Shown piece after piece: positions 53,801 to 64,000 of a DNA stretch of 64,000 nucleotides. Position 1 is the first letter of the stretch; every line of letters begins with the position of its first letter. The position numbers and the translations under genes were made by a program. Below the pieces are notes generated by a model. The model searched no databases. It saw nothing but the letters and a program-made list of their open reading frames with translations, and was not told where the DNA came from. Where the stretch lies: assembly GCA_029582165.1 (NCBI GenBank), contig CM055892.1, positions 6,687,254 to 6,751,253 on the forward strand, in the 5' to 3' direction. Source of the DNA: Portulaca oleracea (lineage: Eukaryota > Streptophyta > Magnoliopsida > Caryophyllales > Portulacaceae).

Positions 53801-56800
53801 ATTATTTTATGAGCAATAATGACACCTATTTACAAAGCATATAATACTCACCTTCGGAGACATTCTTAACCCTTTGAAAATTTATGATGACACCCCACGT
53901 TACATTATCTTCAATGGTGAATGATGGTATATCTTCATCACCATTTGTACACGCAATACATACAAGCCTTCCAGGCTGCAAGAAAGGTAAGCAGTACTTT
54001 GGAGAGAAGACAATATCACGTACATCTTTCTTTAAACTTTTGTACTGCTCTATCAGAGAGTAATAATTCTTCAAGCTATCCTCTTCTTCAATAATGATTG
54101 AATCCCTCTCCTCTTCCAGTTGCTTGGCTTGTCTCTAGAAAATCACGAGACTAATCATAATTAAAAGTGCATGCTAATTGAAATGGGACACAACTCCAAA
54201 AGATAACTACTAACCTCAAGATCAGGAATTGCACGATCTGCCTGGAACTGGAAGAATGAGTTTCGGAGCAAATTTTCAGGGTTACCATCTTCACACCGCA
54301 ACTGATTTAAAAGCATGTTGTAGCTTAGATGAAAGGCACTGGAACGGACGGCAAATAAAGAGTCAAGCGAGTCAAATTTTCAACAGAACTTAAAGCATTG
54401 TGCAACGTAAAGTATCACGTAACATTTTCCCATTTCAGTAAAGCTGACTACCCAAGAACTTTTCGCATAAATTTTGCATCAAGTGAAATTCAACGCTGGG
54501 TGCAGCTGAAGAATTACAAATTTCAGTTTGTGCAAAATTGGGCAATTCTTTTCTTTCCTTTTCAAACTTTCTTTTTTTTTCTTTTTTTGGGGGGGGGGGG
54601 GAGCTGCTAAGCGATCTTCATGAATAAGAAACTGGCGTGCCTACCTGTTTAAACTATCAGCATTTCCTTTAAGCATCATTTTAGCTGTAGATGGTTCAAG
54701 CTTCTCATCCACCATCAGAATACATATCCCACGCTCATCAATACCTCGCCGACCAGCACGACCACTCATTTGTATGTATTCACCACTGGATATCCATCTG
54801 AACTTATCTCCATCAAACTTTCGGACATTTGTGAAAACAACAGTCTTTGCAGGCATGTTGAGCCCTATGCTAAAAGTCTCTGTTGCAAACAAACACTAAA
54901 GAGACATGGTTCAAAATTGGAGCTAGCTCAAAGTACAACAGTTCAACATACAAAATCAATGATTCAATGAAGATGGCCATGTAGAGAAAAACTTTTAACT
55001 GAAGTTACAAACTGAGTGATGGCAAGGATAACCAACCAAACAAAAAAGATAAAAGAAAACCAAAACAAAACCCCTCAGTATGATGCATAGGAATACATCT
55101 GCCTCTGTTGTATGTCCGAAGCAGTAAAAATCTCTCCAACGGTTCATGTAATTGATAAAAAAGAAAGAACCAGTGTACCTTGCATATATCTTTATTGGTT
55201 ACAAATTTTACAAAGCTCTACCATTCACCTAATCAATCAAGTGTTGGCAATATGAACACAATAGTATGATAGAATGATAAGGTATGTGCTTTTAAGGCTG
55301 GATTTGCTAAGGCCTCAAAAGTCCGGGCACATGATTACCACTCAAATAATAACAAGGAAACAAAATTGCTACCTCTAAACTTTGTTCCCAGCTCAGTTCT
55401 ACACAATAGAATAGTGCTTTATACAGCTGTGAACACAGAAAGATCATGGATGCAGCATAACATAAAGATACAGTCACAGATAGTTTCTAAAATGAGGTCT
55501 GCAAGCCACACCCTTCAATTGTAACAGCGGACACAGGTTACGGACATTGACCTTCAGATCACATAAACCAAGTGCTCTAGCTTTGGACTGCAAGTTGTTT
55601 TCAACTAGCACTGATAATTTCCTGCCAGCTTTGAGTCCAAAAGCAAGCTACTTTGCAAGATTCATAAGCAAAAGTAATGGAATTACCAGGCCCGTCACCA
55701 CAGGATAAGTTGAAAGTTGCAACTTGTGCATAAAGTTGCAGGGGTTTAAAGGAAGCTACAGGCCTGGCACTTTTTCACAATATTTCAAGTTCAACCGAAG
55801 AATTTGAGTATGAAGACTGTATTGAGGTTAATTGGAGATTAATACCACTTGTCCACAGAAGGTAGGCTTTTTTTAAGCTCATCCTTATCTCTCGATTCAA
55901 TTATCAAGGAGTTGAACTCGATGACTAATATGAGGATACTTTCACTGCTTCCTTACATGAGGATGCTGGCGCATTACGTTCCCCTAGTTTTGGTGTTATT
56001 AGTCAAGAATGGAATAACTTTCATATTCTGATACCTCCAATCAGGAATGACATCATATCTTCACACTTGCACCCCTTTCTTTTACCCACATTTAAGAAAT
56101 AATTGGACTTACCCTTGGATGTGTTGTCATTTCTTTTCAGAACCCCTAAAACATTAGCATATCATAACAATGGTAGATAGGAAAAGAATGTAAACAAAAA
56201 TATAGGCAATACAAATGGTCAAACATGTACCATCTGATTGCAAGTATGCATACATGTCCTGCAGACTAATGGAATCTATGGGGCTATGTATCCACCAATT
56301 CAATACAACAAAGAAACCTCAAAGGTGAAAAAACGGAAGATTTCTTCGCAAATAATCAACAAAGAACAACTTCACTAACAAAAATTCCAAGAAACTACAG
56401 TTATCACAAATTACATGAGCCTCATTACCTTGATGAGACCTTCTTGGAAAAGAATTTCAATCACTTCCTTCAAAATAGGAAGCAGGCCAGAATGATGAAC
56501 CCCGATTCCACGTTTTAAAAGTGGCAACATATTTGTGACCTACAGAGTCAAAAATTGATGCATTATATAATAGCTGAGAAGCACTAAATAACAATCAAAA
56601 CACTAAGATAAACAATATCAAAGCAGTCCAGATAAGAACACTAAATTAAAATATGAATGACAGACAGCAAAAGGTTATGAGTATGCAACTCAGTTGACTG
56701 GTTCTCTCCATGAAAGGAAAAAGGAAAAAAATGACCAGCAAGACCCTACGAGAGACTTGGTAGATCCTACTATTCAGACTAAGTGGAATATGTCTAGTAC

Positions 56801-59800
56801 TACCAAAACAAAGTTTAAAGTGGCCCCATGAAGAGCTAAAGCTCCCACCACTAGAAAAGGGGGAATAATTGCATCTGAAACTCCTCTTTAAGCTCTCTTA
56901 TTGAACTTGGCTGGAATACCCAGGTTCACTGACACAAGAGGATACTTCTGGCATTCTGCTCTCAGTTAATTAGGGAAAGTCACTCAGGAGAGTCGGTAAT
57001 AGTAATTTCAGAATCTATATGGAACATTGAACTGGCAATTGGTTATTTACAGCAAGGACATTAATGAAGGTTCTGCATCAGAATTGCTTAATCCTCCCCA
57101 AGAAAAGCCCTTTAAATTACAATTATTTACCTCATGCTGCCTACATTCCCCCACCAAAAGATTCTCATTATTATAATTCCTTTCTACATATAGTAACAAA
57201 GTTATGAATAATAAAAAATGTGGACACAAATACACCATAATATCTTTTGAAAAGCAGTTATTCTGGAAGCTGTTTTTTCACATTGTTGCCGAATTTTCCA
57301 TATCCCAATGTCCTTAGCACCCCTATCCAGTTTATATTTTGGTTTTGTTTCAGCTCAATCGCGATTTTATGAATGGGGCAAACAGCTTTCGTAGAATTTA
57401 CATCAATGGTAATTAATATTGTTTTCACCACATAATGGAAAGAGAACAAAAGAAATGCAAAGAATAATTTCTGACTAATTACTCTCTCTTCCCAGTGTAA
57501 AGGAACTAATCTCCTTAAATACTTCTCCCTGGGGTCCACATATTTTCTTTGATGAATTAAAAAGCTGCTAAGGGAAGGACAGTAATTCTACGTTTGGAAA
57601 GAATTTAACACATGACCATTATAGCATTCCAATCTCCAAACCTGCTGAAACTGCTATGCTAAACTATCACATCTGCCTCCCTAGGGTCCAAATATAGTTT
57701 CTAGGATCATAGATTGTTCAGGTAGTGTACCAAAATGCAGAACACAAATACTTACACTGGTATCTCCCATATATAGATGGTGTACACAACCCTGGATATT
57801 TAAGAGTTCTTATCAACTATGACTTTGATATCTGGATTTCCAAAACCTACAAAGCAACTCATCACTACCAGTATAGACTATGGACATTAAAAATTACATG
57901 AGCGCCCCAAAAAAAGATAAGAAAAAGAAAAAAAAGCTGTCCTGTCGACAATCATCTGAAGCCTAAATTACACCAAATTTAAAGAAATCTAGTTCCAGAC
58001 TGAGTGATATGAGAAGCATAAACGGTAACCACGATGTCACGCAAGCTACAAGGCTACAAGAGCCAGGCTTTAAAAATGACTGCAGAATCAAAACATCTAT
58101 AATTTGGTTGCCAGGATTGTACTAACTAGCAATTATGTAGAAAACTGAATGGATAGTTCAGAAACTAAAAGCCAGCTCCTTTGCACCTGAACTACACCAC
58201 CAGCAGGGATATTTTCCATAGAGGAAAATAGGGTTCAGATAATCAGATATTCTCCTAAAGACCAAAATACATACAAGCTGTATTAAAAGAGGACTTTCAC
58301 TTTCCCGTATTATACCTCATAATCCACATCAACTTCTCTCCTCTAAGAGACTAGTCTTGACAGATCAACACTTGTTTTAGCATATTCAAAGAGACTTGCA
58401 TCGGCATGCCAGAACTCTAGTTAATAGGCTCATACCTATGTTAATCTGACTCTTCATTTTTTATATTGTACCTGTGTGGGACTCTGCACACCCAGATAAA
58501 GGTGACACTTCAAATTACAATAAAACTCTATCAAGTTTCAATCTGTATCCATGTCATACAGGACACCCATACCTGTTTACTAGTAACATAGTGCTGCAGG
58601 CATCAAGTATAAGTTTCACTACATAGCTCAAGGAATTCGGATGATTCGGAGAAAGCTTTATCTTTTGCGATAATTTATCTATTTAATTTTCATAATTTAG
58701 ATTTATGTTGTAATTTGATGACATCACCCTAAGCGACATTATTTTCTCAAATTATGTGGCTACTGTTAGTTTGCTCCCCAAGCTACTTTGTGAGCCTAGC
58801 ATTAGTCCTAGTTTTCCATATAATCCCCTAGGTTGTAATTAGAGGGCGGAGAATGAAGTTGGAGGTGACTAATATCAATACAAAGCTTGAAAGATTTTCT
58901 CTTTGAAATCTATATACTCCTTTATCTCTAGTAGTAGAATGATAAGTGAGAATGGGTTCTTTAGCAATCAGTTGATGGTTTAATTACCTTTTGGCTAATC
59001 TTGGTGAGTTCTTTGGCCTTTAGATTTGATCATATACCCGGTTTGGTGTTCATCTTTTGATATTTATTAGGGCAGATAGAAGCTTCATTCACTTTGAATG
59101 TTTGAGACTATCCCGAAATTGGATCAATGGATTAAATGCTAAAAAAGCCCAAGGTGCAAAGGATCCTAGAGCCAAGGCCTGGACACCGAGGCAAAGGGCA
59201 AAGGCGTGCGGCTTCGCAAAAAGAGGTGCACTTCATATATATTTTCTTTCTTTGCACGAAAATCATTCCCACATCAATGCACTAGAAGTAGAAGGTTTGA
59301 GTGTTTATGGAGAAATTTTGGGGTTGACGGGGTCAAATCAGACAAAAACATGGAAAACGAACTTTAAAAAAAAAAAAAAAGAAATTCTTTCGGAACCTAA
59401 AGGCATGCCTTTTATGGGCTTTCGGGGTGAGCCTCCCCTCACCTTGTCTAAGGCGCCAACGTCTACACCTCTAGCCTCCTAGCGCCTAGGTGAGTCTTTC
59501 AAATTAATTTACTTGTTGATTCTAGTGTTTTGGGGTTGAATTACCATCTGAAACGTTACACATAGGTTCAGGTCAAACTCATATAGTTTAGTAAATGGTG
59601 AATAATTTAATATCATTCGAATCATGAAATGGACCAGGTAATGAATTCTTCACACTACATATGGATCTAGCGGCAACAATTTCATTCACCTTTCTAAACC
59701 CACTTCCATGTGGGAAGGACTAAGCCATTGGATTCCCCCTTTTTCCTTTTACCCTCCTATGCTCTGCTTCTCCCTTGAATTAAAGGCAAGGAGAAACAAG

Positions 59801-61364
59801 TAGGGTTGAAGAAAAAATAATGCTCACAAACTGTGAAGTTCCAATGATCTATACTTGCCACGAGAGATACCCGAAATCAACCACTTTACCAGCATGTACG
59901 ATCTCCACAAAGAATTGGTTTGCAATTTCAAGATAAATGGAAACAGAAAACACACCTGAGGGAGCTTCCTGTCATCATCGGACAGCATGTCCATGGCACT
60001 CCAGAAGATAGTTTCAATGTTCGCCTTCTCATCATCCCCATTCAAATCCATCTTTGCCATCTAGAAGATTGTAGCATAGTACACAATAAGAAAACAACGC
60101 TGAAACGTAAACCCCCGCTTATATGCATGATAACATATGATTAGAAACCAGTTCCATACAATCATTAACTTTCACCAGAAGTTGACGGGCCATTGGCTTA
60201 TGATAAAATGAGGTCAAAAAAAAAAAGAAATATAGAAACAGAACTTGAGACCAACAGAAGTATTCTTTTCTAAAGAGTAAATGCAAACTATGACAATGCA
60301 AGAAAATTAATTGTGAACCCACTACAAATGCACCAAATGTGCAAACTATCATATGCACTCACATCAATTCTAACTAACCATCCATAGGCATTGAGTCCAA
60401 AACGAGGAGAGAGACAAAACAAAAACAAAAAAAAGGAAACTGAGAACAAAGCAAATCACAAAACAGTACAAGATATTGGATTACCTGCATGGCAAGAAAT
60501 TCGCATTCTCTTTTACTGAAGCTAAACAGTATAACGGGGTCATACTGACGCAAAATAAGCATTTTCACAAGCTTAAATATGTCACTTTCCTCTCCCAGCT
60601 TACCAACAACCACACCCTTTTGCCACTTCCCATTCTCCCTCCTTTCACCCTCACTGGCAGGGTTAAGTGCATTTACGGCTTTCTGAAAACTATCTTCACG
60701 AAATTTTCCCTTTTCATCAACAGCCAAATACAGACCTTTACCACCAGCGGGGAAAATGTAGTGCTGTAGTGGTGTTGGTCGATAATCTGTGTAAACAATA
60801 TGACAAGGTTGCTGATGTACCTGCATCAGCAGTAACTCATTCAGCCACCACAATTCTTAATTGAAAAAATTTCAAGAAATACCTATGATAAATTAACTCA
60901 TGGAAACAGCAAAGCGCAAATGTGACATGGGCAAACAAAAGCATCACCAGGCAACTTACACAAGACAATACCCCCCATCTTGAGGGGTGGTGAGAAAACC
61001 CACATAATTAATGAAAACATTGCACGCATTACAAATTATCAAATGAAAGTAGATTTACATCTGAAAAACTTTACAAGTATAAAATGTGAATGTAACTGAG
61101 ACCAAAAGTAGGTGTATCACCTTGGCAACCCAATCAGCAAACTCCTTAGCATTAGGCACAGTGGCAGAAAGGAATACAAACCGAGAATTCTTTGGAGCCA
61201 TTACTATGCTTTCCTCCCAAACCACACCACGCTCCCGGTCTCGCATGTAATGCACCTCATCAAATATAGCCCATGCCACCTCTCTTGTAATCTCCGATCC
61301 CCTATATTGCATGCTTCGCCAAATTTCTGTTGTCATGACCTACGCACAAGCATGATTTAGGCAT

Positions 61365-61399
<35 letters not shown>

Positions 61400-61403
61400 A
61401 TAT

Positions 61404-61449
<46 letters not shown>

Positions 61450-64000
61450 AACATAACTACACAAGAAAAAAAAAAGAAAAGAAAAGAAAAGAAACACAGG
61501 TAATAGCAGCTAAGCCAAGTGCTTACCAAGCAAGAAGCATTAGGATCAATTGTGACATCCCCTGTCATCAGACCAACATCTGAAAATTCTTCTTTGAATT
61601 CTCTATATTTCTGGTTGCTAAGTGCCTTGATAGGTGAAGTATATATCACCCTTTGCTGATTACGCAGTGACATGGCAATAGCATACAGAGCTACAACCGT
61701 TTTCCCAGCTGATGTGTGTGCTGATACCTGGCATCAGCAAGACATTGTAAAGAAGCTTAACAACCTAGAAGATTGTAATACCATGCTAACATTAATGGAG
61801 GCACAAAGTGTGCATTTGCCCTAAGATTGTTAGTAGAAGAGCAGTAACAAGTCACAATGCTGCCAAATTATGGGCTTAATGTGAATTTGACGTAAGTTGA
61901 AGGCTTCACTTTGGAATAGTGATCCCAAGAGCATAACAACACCTTCCAAAATTATTTTAGCAAATTTTTAACAGCTTTTTGCTTATACTTAAAAATAACT
62001 TTAATATATCATACAAGTTCCCAAATTTTGTGTTTCATAGTAGGCAGCACACTAACATGAAGAAGTCTAATAAATATGATTATGTGGCATCTTGATCGTA
62101 ATGGATCCTTCTCTGTGAAGAGCCTTCGTAATAGGCCTGAGTATGGGTCGTGTTGTCAATATCTACCTTTAAAAGAGATTTGAAAGTTTAAAGCTCCTAT
62201 TAAAGCTTGCTTTCTCACTTGAGCAGCGTCAAAGGGCTAGGTTCCCACAGAAGACATGCTCAAATGAAAAAGTAAAAAATTTAAAAAAAAAAAATCAATT
62301 AGCAAGCAGGAGTCCTACGTGCCTGCACAAAGAAGGATCACATTCACCGTTTTTTCACATCCTTCTAACATCAAAGATGTCTTGGTCACATGGGAAGACT
62401 TGGCATTTGGATTTGGGTTCCTTTGGCTATTTAGTGATGTAATTGGAAAGAGACAGCTGTTGTTTTACGAGGGCAAAGATCTAGCCTTATAGAATTTCAA
62501 GCTCTATTTTCTGAGATTGTTGTATTGTAGGATCCTAGCAATTGATTGTGATACCAAGACGTCTCTTTTTTATTAGTATGTAAAATTAAGCATGAGAGAC
62601 TGAAGGCATATATATTTGCCCAAGGCATGACTATTTGTCCCCTTTTCTTTATGGATGTCACCCCCTTGGCATCTCATTACTTTAACTTTTTGACTACTCA
62701 CTAACCAAAGTACCAAGATTTTGAATCAAACACTAAAACCCATAAAGCGCCAGGCTTCAATTTATTAACGCAAAATAATACCCAGATCTTACATGGTTGA
62801 GAAAACATTTTCATCTAAGAAATAAAGACACTATCTAGAACTTGTATCCTTGCCTGATATGTACTGTAGTGAAACACTCATGCTCATAGACATTCATCTG
62901 GGACTCTCAAATGAAACCTAAACAGATAGATGGAACTAAGAAATCATGTTTTGCATAGATGTGCGACACAGACAGTATGCACAATTTGTCATTGTTCCAA
63001 ACACAACCCTTCCCAAAGGAAAAGCATAAGACAAACTACAAATGCACAAGAACTAAAGTAAATAGTTTCCTAAACACATGTCCATTATGAAAATTATATC
63101 CTACTTTCAGACAAGTCAGCATGTCTGTGTTAGCATGTGTTGTGCCAAGTGGTATTTGTCTCCTATTGGTTCTTAGCACCCAAGTGCCCAGGGAGGAAAA
63201 CATGGACTACAGAGTAATACAGTTTCTCATTCAAGCATCATCTAATAGATGTGACTTTCTTATTTCAAATTTCAAACAATAATCTTCTAGTTACTGTTCT
63301 GTCGCGAGCAAAGTCCATTACAAACATGCTCTCAAAGTTGCTAAAAATAACTGCATATCTCCAATGAAGCAATTCAACATGGACTTAAACAAGAGCTAAG
63401 CTGCCCATACCCACAAAAGAAAAGTCACGTGAGGCAGGCACAGTAAATTTCTAAAAATCCCATAACATGGAACCCCATATACATACTGCAATTTATTACA
63501 TACTCCTGGAGGAGGTGCTCCGAATATTGTCATTGTTCACTCGCAATAACATAATTGTTCACTCATGCCCACCCGTTGTTCACTATCAATAATTTATCTA
63601 TTCACTCATGCCTACCCGGAACACATGCTCCGAATATGGTCATTATTCACTCGCAATAACATGCACACATACCGACCCAACATCTCTCAAATAGTCTTAA
63701 TCATCACAAAGACACAAATTGAAGTGGATGGGGAAAAGGGTATGTAAATATTACCATGACAGACTCGGAAGCTTCTAGACATTTGATAGCCTCGGCCTGA
63801 AAGGGGTCAAGGGTGAAAGGGAACTCTTTAGCTGGGGTGGAAGAAGTGGAATTAGCAGAAGGGCGAGGGACATAGCCTTCTGGGTAGGACACATCGTGTA
63901 TGCAGGCAACAGTGTTGTCATCTCTCATCATCTTCTGCGGTGGTGGTTCAGTCTCATATGCCGACGTTGAGCCTTCATCTGCTTTCCTCTTAACTGACCC
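50832..64000 (-). CDS. MTR4: MTR4-type exosome-associated DExH-box RNA helicase, 14 exons; only the start codon lies outside the window
   Basis: This ATP-dependent 3'-5' RNA helicase feeds rRNA precursors and other nuclear RNAs to the exosome (known for the family). Exons in coding order: 64000-63755, 61727-61527, 61339-61121, 60820-60485, 60060-59956, 56539-56429, 54895-54645, 54338-54215, 54134-53852, 53742-53591, 52881-52732, 52648-52416, 51815-51551, 51110-50832 (stop TAA). All introns are GT-AG and the exons join without a stop to 984 codons. Counting a missing Met as residue 1, I see SAHTSAGKT (Walker A, 85-93), DEVH (177-180), SAT (208-210), GVHHSGL (from 383) and QMSGRAGRR (449-457). 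The arch/KOW region follows at about 530-780, and the protein ends in the helical FAASLYL tail. The N-terminus starts GSVKRK, as I recall for Arabidopsis MTR4, whose length is near 988. HEN2, the nucleoplasmic paralogue, is the main alternative. The promoter lies outside the window. Confidence 0.95.
54560..54601. repeat. Poly-T / poly-G tract in MTR4 intron 7
   Basis: A T-rich run is followed by about 13 consecutive G (minus strand: C run then A run). It lies about 45 bp from the 5' splice donor at 54644. It may be partly an assembly or sequencing artefact. Confidence 0.7.
56540..59955 (-). other. Large intron 5 of the MTR4 gene
   Basis: This 3.4-kb intron separates the exon ending in KLPQ from the exon beginning VTNMLPLL. 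No intact gene lies inside. Around 58690-59060 there is LTR-like text, and 59130-59480 holds a repeat-like stretch with AAGG/GGCGCC motifs and a 14-base A run at 59366-59380, probably an old transposon remnant. The plus-strand 141-codon open frame at 59057-59482 has no recognisable domain and was not called. Confidence 0.8.
61368..61445. repeat. Compound (AC)n/(AT)n microsatellite in MTR4 intron 2
   Basis: A run of CA dinucleotides (about 61369-61394) is followed after a short A-rich bridge by a TA run (about 61409-61445). It occupies much of the 187-bp intron between the Walker A and DEVH exons, so length variation here changes intron length directly. Confidence 0.9.
62085..62480 (+). pseudogene. 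LINE ORF2 3'-region remnant (zf-RVT-like), antisense in MTR4 intron 1
   Basis: The plus-strand translation shows GSFSVKS, then [12 protein letters not shown] and VPTEDMLK. This is the order found in the zinc-binding domain that follows reverse transcriptase in plant LINEs (a W-K-x-K-x-P-x-K core, then a cysteine-rich tail). Several in-frame stops, such as TGA where Trp is expected before KFKAP, show that it is dead. It is too short and diverged to assign to LINE A or LINE B of this window. Confidence 0.5.
63516..63665. repeat. Imperfect tandem duplication in intron 1
   Basis: Two copies of a block reading GCTCCGAATAT..GTCATT..TTCACTCGCAATAACAT occur about 105 bp apart, with TTCACTCATGCC(C/T)ACCCG repeated between them. 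There is no coding potential. Confidence 0.6.

Larger units (their letters stand above)
61728..63754 (-). other. Intron 1 of the MTR4 gene
   Basis: This intron separates the coding N-terminus from the Walker A exon. The donor is GTAATATT after ...GTCATG, and the acceptor is CCAG before GTATCAGC. It contains a degraded LINE fragment (about 62085-62480) and a partial tandem duplication (about 63516-63665). No other coding signal was seen. Confidence 0.85.

Noticed and set aside
59057..59482. 141-codon plus-strand frame in MTR4 intron 5
   Set aside because: No domain is recognised, it crosses an A run, and it is embedded in repeat-like DNA within an intron.

Overview
The window is eukaryotic nuclear DNA from a flowering plant. 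The evidence is an intron-rich gene with GT-AG junctions, several families of plant LTR retrotransposons with plant tRNA primer sites (initiator Met, Asp and Arg types), plant L1-type LINEs, Stowaway-, Harbinger- and hAT-type small DNA transposons, Helitron ends and an endogenous pararetrovirus fragment. I could not fix the species. No bacterial operons, CRISPR arrays, rRNA or tRNA genes were seen.

Layout. 1-9.5 kb: a minus-strand Athila/Tat-type Ty3/gypsy element (gag-pro, primer site, a 1.4-kb LTR) inserted into the gag of a decayed plus-strand chromovirus. 9.5-16.6 kb: AT-rich DNA holding an inverted pair of foldback elements, a Helitron end, a Harbinger-type element filled with a GA microsatellite, a hAT-type element with a perfect 8-bp target duplication, and a solo LTR. 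17.4-26.5 kb: a copia remnant, an Athila-like LTR with its primer site, and a minus-strand Tekay/Del-type chromovirus cut off inside its reverse transcriptase but keeping a 3.5-kb LTR. 26.5-42.5 kb: a mosaic of gypsy 3' ends, tandem repeats, an Ogre-type LTR and a minus-strand pararetrovirus fragment (coat protein and movement-protein-like parts). 42.5-50.3 kb: a full-length minus-strand LINE (LINE A) interrupted within ORF1 by a 5'-truncated plus-strand LINE (LINE B), then a Stowaway-like element and a Helitron-type end.

50.8-64.0 kb is the only intact host gene. It is a 14-exon minus-strand gene for an MTR4-type DExH-box RNA helicase, the exosome cofactor of nuclear and nucleolar RNA processing. 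All 13 introns have GT-AG ends and the exons join in frame to about 984 codons; apparently only the start codon lies beyond the right edge. Everything to its left looks like transposon-derived intergenic DNA, built by repeated insertion of one element into another. The clearest results are the exon model, the LINE-in-LINE nest with AT-microsatellite flanks, a 3' hairpin that covaries between the two LINEs, the pararetrovirus fragment, and a palindromic motif repeated in the upstream part of LTRs.
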